The notes below the pieces were generated by a model. It was given only the letters and a program-made list of their open reading frames with translations. It did no database searches and was not told the origin of the DNA. A stretch of DNA of 64,000 nucleotides from Streptomyces sp. R44 (lineage in GTDB: Bacteria; Actinomycetota; Actinomycetes; Streptomycetales; Streptomycetaceae), in assembly GCF_041053105.1 (NCBI RefSeq), contig NZ_CP163444.1, positions 620,001 to 684,000 of the forward strand. The letters run 5' to 3'. Position numbers and translations under genes: made by a program. Each line of letters begins with the position of its first letter. The first letter of the stretch is position 1. Below, one piece after another: positions 8,882 to 15,999 of this stretch.

Positions 8882-8947
8882 GGGAGGCGGGGGCCTCCCG
8901 AGGGGAGGAACAGCGCGGGAGGCGGGGGCCTCCCGGGGGGAGGAACC
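8882..8947 (+). repeat. Tandem 35-bp hairpin/ribosome-site repeat
   Basis: Two copies with a 35-bp period each contain a hairpin, GGGAGGC-gggg-GCCTCCC (8882-8899 and 8917-8934), followed by a purine-rich GGGGAGGAAC. The second purine run directly precedes the GTG at 8948 and is its ribosome site; the first is a decoy copy. A degenerate third copy of GAGGAACAGCGCGG begins near 8864. The same hairpin-plus-GGGGGGAGGAAC layout recurs before the next gene at 10507-10544. Confidence 0.6.
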
Positions 8948-10471
8948 GTGTGGAGCCAACACGTCGAGTCCACTGGCACCCTGGGGGGGTCCGTGCAGCA
9001 GGGGGAATTGGTCAGCCCGTTTCCATCGGCGCGCGACCGGCTGGACAGCGCAGCGATCGGCCGGACCGCGAGCGACTGGGAGCAGCGGTACCGTCGCGCG
9101 GTGATCGCCAGCGACACCGTGGCCACCGCCTTCGTCGTGGCGGCGATAGGCGGCTTCTTCGGGGCCCGGCAGGCCGCCAACTGGCATGAGAGGTGGGGCA
9201 TACTCGCCTTCGGCACCGAGCTGCTCGTCCTCGGCGCGCTCGCGGTGAACCGGTCGTGGGCGCCGGCCGTCCTCGGCCAGGGCGCCGAGGAGTTCCGCCG
9301 GCTCGGGCGCTCGCTGTTCACGGCGACCATCGTGCTGGCGCTCGGCGGGATCGCCCTGACCTCCCACAACATCAAGCTGTGGATCTTCGTCGCGATCCCC
9401 GCGATCGCGCTCATCACCATGACGACGCGGTATCTGCTGCGTCTCTGGCTGCACAACCAGCGCAAGGAAGGACGGTGCCTGCGGCCGGTGCTCGCCGCCG
9501 GGAGCCCGGCCACCCTGCGCGACCTGATCTCCCGGACCCGCAAGTTCCCGCACCTCGGCTGGCGGGTCGACGCGGTGTGCACGACGGACGGTCTCGGGCC
9601 GGAAGGCGACCAGGTGGACGGGGTGCCGGTCGTCGGCCCGCTGGCGGAGGTCGCCAACCACGTCCGCCGCGACGGCTACCGGGTCGTCGCGGTCACCCCG
9701 GACCCGCACTGGTCGCCGGACCGGCTGCAGCGGCTGGCGTGGAACCTCGAGGGCAGCGAGGCGGAGATGGTCGTGGCGCCCGTGCTGATGGAGGTGGCCG
9801 GTCCGCGGCTGCACATCGACGCGGTGCTCGGGATCCCGCTGCTGCGGGTCAGCATGCCGACGTTCACCGGGGGCCGCCGGGCCATCAAGGGGGTCGTCGA
9901 CCGCGTGGGCGCGGCGATCCTGCTGATGCTGTTCGCGCCGCTGATGCTGATCGTCGGGCTGCTCGTCCTGGCGGACAGCCGGGGCGGGGCGCTCTACAGC
10001 CAGCGCAGGGTCGGCAAGGACGGCCGCGAGTTCACCATCCTCAAGTTCCGCACGATGGTCGTCGGGGCCGACCGGGCACGTGCCGCGCTGGCCGACCGCA
10101 ACGAGGGCGCCGGTCTGCTGTTCAAGCTCCGCCGGGATCCGCGGGTGACCCGGGTGGGGGCGGTGCTGCGCCGGTACTCGCTCGACGAGCTCCCGCAGCT
10201 GTTCAACGTGCTCACCGGATCGATGTCGCTCGTCGGGCCGCGGCCTCCGCTGCCGGAGGAGTGCGCCGCGTACGGCCCGGACGTCCGGCGGCGGCTGCTC
10301 GTCAAGCCCGGCCTGACCGGTCTGTGGCAGATCAGCGGACGCAGCGACCTGTCGTGGGAGGAGGCGGTGCGCCTCGACCTGCGGTACGTGGAGGACTGGT
10401 CGCTCGCCCTGGACACGGTGATCCTGTGGAAGACGCTGCGCGCGGTGCTGTACGGGCAGGGGGCCTACTGA
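8948..10471 (+). CDS. Polyprenyl-phosphate hexose-1-P transferase
   Basis: This 507-aa membrane protein is the first gene of the operon and probably the priming enzyme that puts a sugar-1-phosphate on undecaprenyl phosphate. About four hydrophobic helices lie between residues 50 and 165, then a soluble nucleotide-binding-like middle, then a bacterial sugar transferase domain (about 310-507). Landmarks of that domain are one membrane helix, the FTILKFRTM motif, DPRVTRVGAVLRRYSLDELP, LVGPRPPLPEE and KPGLTGLWQISGRS. The architecture is that of WcaJ/WbaP/CpsE proteins. GTG 8948 is chosen for the GGGGGGAGGAAC ribosome site 1 nt away; GTG 8993 is possible but poorer. Sugar specificity cannot be read from sequence. 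Confidence 0.9.
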   Translation: MWSQHVESTGTLGGSVQQGELVSPFPSARDRLDSAAIGRTASDWEQRYRRAVIASDTVATAFVVAAIGGFFGARQAANWHERWGILAFGTELLVLGALAVNRSWAPAVLGQGAEEFRRLGRSLFTATIVLALGGIALTSHNIKLWIFVAIPAIALITMTTRYLLRLWLHNQRKEGRCLRPVLAAGSPATLRDLISRTRKFPHLGWRVDAVCTTDGLGPEGDQVDGVPVVGPLAEVANHVRRDGYRVVAVTPDPHWSPDRLQRLAWNLEGSEAEMVVAPVLMEVAGPRLHIDAVLGIPLLRVSMPTFTGGRRAIKGVVDRVGAAILLMLFAPLMLIVGLLVLADSRGGALYSQRRVGKDGREFTILKFRTMVVGADRARAALADRNEGAGLLFKLRRDPRVTRVGAVLRRYSLDELPQLFNVLTGSMSLVGPRPPLPEECAAYGPDVRRRLLVKPGLTGLWQISGRSDLSWEEAVRLDLRYVEDWSLALDTVILWKTLRAVLYGQGAY

Positions 10472-10506
10472 TGTGCGGGAACCGTCGGGCGGCCGGCACG
10501 TGGACC

Positions 10507-10544
10507 GCAGGCCGGGAGGGCCTGCCTGGGGGGAGGAACGGGGA
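10507..10544 (+). promoter_or_regulatory. Hairpin plus strong ribosome site before algD-like gene
   Basis: A hairpin GCAGGCC (10507-10513) / GGCCTGC (10519-10525) with a 5-nt loop is followed at once by GGGGGGAGGAAC (10528-10539) and the ATG at 10545. The layout copies the leader of the preceding gene and could modulate initiation or mark a processing site. It lies in the 73-bp gap, the largest inside the operon. Confidence 0.45.
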
Positions 10545-11861
10545 ATGAGAGTCAGCGTCTTCGGGCTCGGCTACGTGGGCTGCGTGTCGGCCGCGTGCCT
10601 GGCCAGCATGGGGCACGAGGTCATCGGGGTGGACGTCAACCAGGTGAAGGTCGACCTGGTCAACGACGGCAAGGCCCCGGTGGTCGAGGAGCGGATCGGT
10701 GAACTGATCGCCGACGTCGTGCGGACCGGTGCGCTGCGCGCCACCGCCGACGTCCGCGAGGCGATCGAGGCCAGCGAGGTGTCGCTGGTCTGCGTGGGCA
10801 CGCCGTCGGAGCCCAACGGCAGCCTGTGCACCACCTATCTGGAGCGGGTCACCGAGGAGATCGGTGCGGCGGTGGCCGAGCGGGGCGGACGGCACACCGT
10901 CGTCTTCCGCAGCACCATGCTCCCGGGCACCTGCCTGAACCTGCTCGTGCCGATCCTGGAGAAGTACGTCGGCGGCACTGCGGGCGTGGACGTGGGGGTC
11001 GCGGTCAACCCGGAGTTCCTGCGCGAGGGCACGAGCGTGCGGGACTTCTTCGACCCGCCGAAGACCGTCATCGGCGAGCTCGACCCGGCGAGCGGCGACG
11101 TGGTGGCGGCGCTGTACGAGGGACTGCCCGGCGAGGTGTTCCGGGTGCCGGTCCCGACCGCCGAGGCGATCAAGTACGCGGACAACGCGTTCCACGGCCT
11201 CAAGATCGGCTTCGCGAACGAGCTGGGCGCGGTGTGCCAGGCGCTCGGGGTGGACTCGCACCAGGTGATCGACGTGTTCCTCGCCGACCGCAAGCTGAAC
11301 ATCAGCCCCGCCTATCTGCGGCCCGGCTTCGCCTTCGGCGGCTCCTGCCTGCCCAAGGACCTGCGCAGCCTGGTCCACGCGGCGCAGCGGGCCGACGTCT
11401 CGGTGCCGATCCTCTCCCACGTACTGCCCTCCAACGCCGACCATCTGCAGCGGGCCGTGGAGCTGGTCGAGCGGACCGGCAAGCGGCGGGTGGGCATCTT
11501 CGGGCTCTCCTTCAAGCCCGGCACCGACGACCTCCGCGAGAGCCCGCTGGTCGAGCTGGCGGAGCGGCTCTTCGGCAAGGGGTACGAGCTGCGGATCTAC
11601 GACCCCAACGTGAACCTCTCCCGGCTGCTGGGCGCCAACCGCGAGTACATCGAGACCCGGCTGCCGCACCTCGCGCAGCTGCTCGCCGAATCCGTCGACG
11701 AGGTCCTCGACCATGCCGAGGTGTGCCTCGTCGGGACCAGGGATCCGGATGTCCTCGCGGCGCTGCCGCACGGCGAGACCCCGGTGATCGTCGACCTCAT
11801 CCACCTTCCCGACGCCGAGTCGCGCCGGGCCGAACCGGGGTACGTGGGCCTTGCTTGGTGA
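10545..11861 (+). CDS. algD: GDP-mannose 6-dehydrogenase (AlgD type)
   Basis: The 438-aa product matches the known architecture of AlgD (about 436 aa) closely. It has an N-terminal Rossmann domain (VFGLGYVG at 4-11), the NPEFLRE motif, a central helical domain with KLNIS, the catalytic segment GFAFGGSCLPKD and a C-terminal GLSFKPGTDDLRESPL domain. The nucleophile is Cys268, the same number as in Pseudomonas AlgD. The reaction would be NAD-dependent two-step oxidation of GDP-mannose to GDP-mannuronate. UDP-glucose dehydrogenases share the fold but usually read GG.CFPKD, so GDP-mannose is favoured. The ATG at 10545 follows a strong ribosome site. The 3' end overlaps the next gene by 11 bp. Confidence 0.85.
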   Translation: MRVSVFGLGYVGCVSAACLASMGHEVIGVDVNQVKVDLVNDGKAPVVEERIGELIADVVRTGALRATADVREAIEASEVSLVCVGTPSEPNGSLCTTYLERVTEEIGAAVAERGGRHTVVFRSTMLPGTCLNLLVPILEKYVGGTAGVDVGVAVNPEFLREGTSVRDFFDPPKTVIGELDPASGDVVAALYEGLPGEVFRVPVPTAEAIKYADNAFHGLKIGFANELGAVCQALGVDSHQVIDVFLADRKLNISPAYLRPGFAFGGSCLPKDLRSLVHAAQRADVSVPILSHVLPSNADHLQRAVELVERTGKRRVGIFGLSFKPGTDDLRESPLVELAERLFGKGYELRIYDPNVNLSRLLGANREYIETRLPHLAQLLAESVDEVLDHAEVCLVGTRDPDVLAALPHGETPVIVDLIHLPDAESRRAEPGYVGLAW

Positions 11862-13116
11862 GAAGACCAGTGGTGCCGGGCCCGCCCGGCGCGCGCTGAT
11901 CCTGGTGGAGAACCTGTCGGTGCCGTTCGACCGGCGGGTCTGGCAGGAGTGCACGACGCTGCGCGACGCGGGCTGGGAGGTGCACGTCATCTGCCCGCGC
12001 GGCGAGAAGCGGGACACGGAGCCGGAGGCGGTGATCGACGGGGTGCGGATCCACCGCTACCCGCTGCGCGCGGCCACCGGAGGGCCGGCCGGCTATCTGC
12101 GCGAGTACGGCACGGCCTTGTGGCACACGGCGCGGCTGGCCCGCAAGGTCGGCCCGGTCGACGTGGTGCACGCCTGCAACCCGCCGGACCTGCTGTTCCT
12201 GCCCGCCCTGTGGCTGAAGCGGCAGGGGGCGCGGTTCGTCTTCGACCAGCACGACCTGGTGCCCGAGCTGTACCTGTCCCGGTTCGACCGCGGCAAGGAC
12301 CTGCTGTACCGCGGCGTGTGCGCGCTGGAGCGGGCGACCTACCGAGCCGCGGACGTCGTGCTCGCCACGAACGAGAGCTACCGGGACGTCGCGGTGCGCC
12401 GCGGCGGCCGGCGGCCTGAGGACGTGTTCGTGGTGCGCAGCGCGCCCGACGTCGACCGGTTCCACCCCGTACCGGCCGAGCCGGAGCTGAAGCGCGGCAA
12501 GCCCCATCTGCTGTGCTACCTGGGCGTGATGGGCCCGCAGGACGGCGTCGACTACGCCTTGCGGGCCCTCGCGAAGCTGCGCGACGAGCGGGGGCGCACC
12601 GACTGGCACGCGGTGTTCGTCGGCGCCGGCGACGCCTTCGACGCGATGGTCGAGCTGTCCCGGCGGCTGGGGCTCTCGGAGCAGGTGCAGTTCACCGGGC
12701 GCATACCGGACGCGGATCTGGCGCGCTATCTGTCCACCGCGGACGTGTGCCTCTCCCCCGACCCGCGCAATCCGCTCAACGACGTGTCGACCATGAACAA
12801 GGTCCTGGAGTACATGGTGATGGGCCGGCCGATCGTCTCGTTCGACCTCCGGGAGGCGCGCGTCTCCGCCGGGGAGGCCGCCGTGTACGCGCCCGCCAAC
12901 GACGAGGCCGAGTTCGCCAGGCTGATCGCGCTGCTCCTCGACGATCCGGAGGAGCGGGAGCGGATGGGCAAGATCGGCCAGGAGCGGATCGGCGGACCGC
13001 TCTCCTGGCGGAACTCCCAGCAGTCGCTGCTCGCCGCCTACGAAGCCGCCTGCCGTGACCGCGCGCCGCTGTCGGCGGGCGGCCCGGGCCGGGGACGGAA
13101 GAGGCCGCGTCGTTGA
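11851..13116 (+). CDS. Glycosyltransferase family 4 (GT-B)
   Basis: This 421-aa cytosolic or membrane-associated enzyme should extend the lipid-linked repeat unit. The N-terminal ILVENLSVPFDRRVWQE segment and an HACNPPDLL motif are typical of WbuB/WcaI-like GT4 enzymes. The C-terminal half carries the donor-site run EYMVMGRPIVSFD with Glu about 7 residues before GRP. The only usable start is TTG 11851, inside the end of the dehydrogenase gene: no ATG or GTG occurs in frame before the conserved N-terminus. Its TGA overlaps the TTG of the next gene. Donor and acceptor are unknown. Confidence 0.85.
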   Translation: MLGEKTSGAGPARRALILVENLSVPFDRRVWQECTTLRDAGWEVHVICPRGEKRDTEPEAVIDGVRIHRYPLRAATGGPAGYLREYGTALWHTARLARKVGPVDVVHACNPPDLLFLPALWLKRQGARFVFDQHDLVPELYLSRFDRGKDLLYRGVCALERATYRAADVVLATNESYRDVAVRRGGRRPEDVFVVRSAPDVDRFHPVPAEPELKRGKPHLLCYLGVMGPQDGVDYALRALAKLRDERGRTDWHAVFVGAGDAFDAMVELSRRLGLSEQVQFTGRIPDADLARYLSTADVCLSPDPRNPLNDVSTMNKVLEYMVMGRPIVSFDLREARVSAGEAAVYAPANDEAEFARLIALLLDDPEERERMGKIGQERIGGPLSWRNSQQSLLAAYEAACRDRAPLSAGGPGRGRKRPRR

Positions 13117-14480
13117 GCGATGACACGATACGCCTGGTCACGGTCGGGCGGATTCTCCGTCGGCGTGGGCGGTTCCTCGTCCTCCTCGCGATGGTGGGCG
13201 CCCTCGTCGGCTACGGCACGTCTCTGCTGCTTCCGCCGCGCTACACGACGTCGGCCTCGGTGCTGCTGCCCGGGTCGTGGGAAGAGCGTGAGCTGCTGAC
13301 GCAGACGCAGGTCGCGACGAGTTCCGTGGTGGTCGACCGCGTGGCCGCCGCGCTCGGCTGGGCCGGGGTCGACGGCCTCGAGCTGAAGGAGCGGGTGACT
13401 GCCGAGGCCGCCGACGGGAACATCATCAAGATCTCGGGGACGGCCGACACCCCGGAGCGCGCGCAGCAGCTCTCCGACCAGGTGGCCCGGCAGTTCGTCG
13501 CCTTCGCCTCGAACATCGTGGGCGACAGCAGCGATCCCGAGGCGGCGGCGCGGACGGAGGCCCTGCGGAAGACGGTGGCGCAGACCAACCGCCGTATCAC
13601 CGAGCTGGCCGACGAGGCGGGTCCTGGGCGCTCCGTGGAGAGCGTGCAGACCCGCACCGAGCTCGCGAAGCTGCGCACCTCGCTGCAGGAGGCCATCGAC
13701 AAGCTGGACCAGGCCGGTCCGGCGACCAGCAAGGCCGGCATGGTCGTCATGGGGTCGGCGGCCCGGCCGACCGGTGAGGCGCCGCCGACGAGGCCGCAGC
13801 TCGTCGCCGCCGGGGCGGCGCTGTTCTTCCTGGTCGCGTTCATCGGTCATCTCGCCGCCGCACGGATGAGCCGCCGGCTGCGCACCGAGCCGGAGATCGC
13901 CGCGGCGCTGGGCTCGGCGCTCCTCGGCACCGTCGACGTACCGGGCGAGCGGTTCACGCACCGGCCGGAGGCCCGTGGCCCGCGGACCTGGATCCGCCGG
14001 CTCCTCGGCACCGACGTCCGGTGGGACGTACCGGCTCCGCGGACGTCCGGCGACGAGGCCAGCCGGCAGATCCGCTACCGGCGGTTGTACGCCCGCCTCC
14101 AGGACCGGATCGCGGCCCCCGGGCGGATCCTCGTCGTCGTTCCGGACGGTGACGAGATCGCCCGCCGGGCCGCCGCGCAGCTCGTCGCCGAGGCCGGGGG
14201 CGATCTGACGCTGCGGGTCGTGGAGGTCTCGGTGTCCCGGCCGATGGTGCCGGACCGGGACAAGGAGTCCGGTGCCCTGGTCGTGCTCAGCGTGGGCAGC
14301 TGGACCGCGGGCGAGCTCGCCGGCGTCGCCGAGGCGTGTGCCGACGCCCGGCACGAGCTCGTCGGGGTCGTCCTCGCCGGTCCCGTCCGGGCACCTTCGG
14401 CACGGTCCGCCGGCCGGTCCCGGCACGCCGGCACGCCGGCATTCGTGATGGCCAACGACACGACGGAAGGTTCAGGGTGA
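13113..14480 (+). CDS. Wzz-like chain-length protein with decayed kinase domain (1)
   Basis: In this 455-aa protein, helix 1 (about 22-40) precedes an extracytoplasmic region opening with PPRYTTSASVLLP, the Wzz signature, with coiled-coil character around 140-205. Helix 2 (about 229-250) follows. The cytoplasmic part has the RYRRLYARLQ helix that begins bacterial tyrosine-kinase (CapB/Wzc) domains, but where the P-loop is expected it reads VVVPDGDEIARR, without GKS/T. It probably regulates polymer length without kinase activity. The TTG start overlaps the previous stop (TTGA) and the stop overlaps the next start (GTGA). Confidence 0.8.
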   Translation: MSDDTIRLVTVGRILRRRGRFLVLLAMVGALVGYGTSLLLPPRYTTSASVLLPGSWEERELLTQTQVATSSVVVDRVAAALGWAGVDGLELKERVTAEAADGNIIKISGTADTPERAQQLSDQVARQFVAFASNIVGDSSDPEAAARTEALRKTVAQTNRRITELADEAGPGRSVESVQTRTELAKLRTSLQEAIDKLDQAGPATSKAGMVVMGSAARPTGEAPPTRPQLVAAGAALFFLVAFIGHLAAARMSRRLRTEPEIAAALGSALLGTVDVPGERFTHRPEARGPRTWIRRLLGTDVRWDVPAPRTSGDEASRQIRYRRLYARLQDRIAAPGRILVVVPDGDEIARRAAAQLVAEAGGDLTLRVVEVSVSRPMVPDRDKESGALVVLSVGSWTAGELAGVAEACADARHELVGVVLAGPVRAPSARSAGRSRHAGTPAFVMANDTTEGSG

Positions 14481-15997
14481 CGACGAGTACGACTTCGGAG
14501 TCGTCGGCCGCCGCTCCACTGCTCGACCTGCACGTGCTGGTGGTGGCGGTGCGCAGACGGCGCCGTCTCTGGGGCTCCCTGGCGCTGATCGGACTGCTCC
14601 TCGGGGCCGCTCTGGCGATCCTGCTGCCGCCGCGGCCGACCGCGGTGGTCAAGCTGCTCGTCGCGCACCAGGCGGACCAGCCGAGCGACCCCGGAACGCT
14701 GATCCGGACCGACGTCGAGCTGCTGCGCACCACGCGGATCGCCAGTCAGGCCTTGAAGTCCCTCGGGTCCCCGGTGAAACCGGAGGACTTCATGAAGGAG
14801 TACGAGGGCGCCGGCCTGACCAACAACGTGCTGCAGATCAGTGCGACGGGTGACAGCGACGCCGAGGCGGTGGCCCGCGCCGGGGCGCTGGCCGACGCGT
14901 TCCTCGCGGACCATCTGAGCCGGATCCAGGAGACCGCGAACGCCGAGGCCAAGGCCCTGCTCGACCAGCGTGACCGCATGCGGGACGAGCTCGCGCAGGT
15001 CAACAAGGCGATCGCGGACGGCTCTTCGGACAGCGGGTCCAAGGGCTCGGCCGACTCGGAGTCGCTCTTCGCCCGCCGGGCCGAGCTCACCTCGCGGATC
15101 GCCGACTTCGACCAGCGGGCCGCGGAGGCGCGCATCGGCACGCCCCATCTCATCGCCGGTACGCAGATCGTGGACGCCCCGCGCGCGGTGCGGCACTCCC
15201 TGGCCAAGACCGCTGCCGTCAACTCGGTGATCGGGCTCGTCCTCGGGCTCGCGCTGGGTCTCGCGGTGGCCGCGGTCGGCTCGGTGGTGGCGGACCGCCC
15301 CGTGCTGCGCCGGGACATCGCGGCGAACCTCGGCGCCTCGATCGTCGCGGAGCTGCCCCGACGGCAGGCCCGCTGGTGGGGGCGTCGGCGGAACCGGGCG
15401 GCACGCGCACGGCTGACCACGTCCCTGGCCCGCACCCTGCGGGGCTCGGCGGAACCGATGTCCCTGCTCGAACTGGGCTGCGCGCGGAGTGCGAGCGAGA
15501 TCGCCCTGGGGCTCGGCCGGGCGCTGACGGCGGAGGGGCCCATGGTCGTCGTCGACGGCCTGCCCGGCCCGGAGCTCGGCGACCACCGGCCGGAGCCGGG
15601 CGATCCCGTCGTCGTCAGCAGTGAGCGGGCCGCGGCCGGTGCGCATCAGGAGCGCCGACTCGGCGTCGGCTCGGTGGCGCCCGGCACGGCCTGGACCGAC
15701 CTGCGGCACCTCGGGACGCGGACGGTGCTCGTCGTGCGCGCCGGGCACGGCAGCGCCGCCTGGCTGCACACGGTGGCGCGGCAGCTCTCGGAGCAGCGGA
15801 TCGCGGTGATCGGCGTGGTGCTGATCGACCCCGACGCACGTGACCGGACCGACGGCACGCTGTGGGACGGGACGGGCACCGCGCCGCGCGGAAGGAACGA
15901 GCCACCGGCCCGGCAGAACGGGGCGGGCCGGTGGCGGACGGAGCGGGTGCCGATGTGGGCCGCTCGGGTCCCGGACGACGACCAGGAGGTGCGGTAG
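14477..15997 (+). CDS. Wzz-like chain-length protein with decayed kinase domain (2)
   Basis: This 506-aa protein is a second copy of the same architecture: helix 1 (about 34-53) then LPPRPTAVVKLLVAHQAD, a coiled-coil extracytoplasmic segment, helix 2 (about 250-275), and a cytoplasmic kinase-like domain. LLELGCARSASEIALGLG takes the P-loop position without a Gly-Lys-Ser/Thr; the later TVLVVRAGHGSAAWLH...GVVLID still matches the end of Wzc/CapB domains. The polar C-terminal tail has no tyrosine cluster. With the preceding gene it may form a hetero-oligomeric co-polymerase. GTG 14477 overlaps the previous TGA. The tandem pair differs strongly in sequence, so the duplication is old. Confidence 0.8.
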   Translation: MTTSTTSESSAAAPLLDLHVLVVAVRRRRRLWGSLALIGLLLGAALAILLPPRPTAVVKLLVAHQADQPSDPGTLIRTDVELLRTTRIASQALKSLGSPVKPEDFMKEYEGAGLTNNVLQISATGDSDAEAVARAGALADAFLADHLSRIQETANAEAKALLDQRDRMRDELAQVNKAIADGSSDSGSKGSADSESLFARRAELTSRIADFDQRAAEARIGTPHLIAGTQIVDAPRAVRHSLAKTAAVNSVIGLVLGLALGLAVAAVGSVVADRPVLRRDIAANLGASIVAELPRRQARWWGRRRNRAARARLTTSLARTLRGSAEPMSLLELGCARSASEIALGLGRALTAEGPMVVVDGLPGPELGDHRPEPGDPVVVSSERAAAGAHQERRLGVGSVAPGTAWTDLRHLGTRTVLVVRAGHGSAAWLHTVARQLSEQRIAVIGVVLIDPDARDRTDGTLWDGTGTAPRGRNEPPARQNGAGRWRTERVPMWAARVPDDDQEVR

Positions 15998-15999
15998 CC

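Larger units (their letters stand above)
8308..8947. other. 640-bp divergent intergenic region
   Basis: This gap separates the minus-strand MoxR-VWA operon from the plus-strand exopolysaccharide operon and should hold both promoters. It contains a direct duplication of GTGGAGGCGGTGCGCGGC at about 8361-8399, a less GC-rich stretch at 8530-8560, an AACCTT/AAGGTT inverted repeat (8686-8699), a CCAGGCG/CGCCTGG inverted repeat (8775-8781, 8792-8798), and the tandem hairpin leader described separately. I could not pick a confident -35/-10 pair. Reading frames in it look like chance GC-rich frames. Confidence 0.5.

Noticed and set aside
8686..8947. CRISPR-like array from the tandem repeats before the EPS operon
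   Set aside because: Only two full copies, directly adjacent with no spacers, and they carry a ribosome site.
10545..11861. Calling the dehydrogenase a UDP-glucose dehydrogenase
   Set aside because: Length, Cys268 and the GGSCLPKD context match GDP-mannose dehydrogenase better, though substrate remains unproven.
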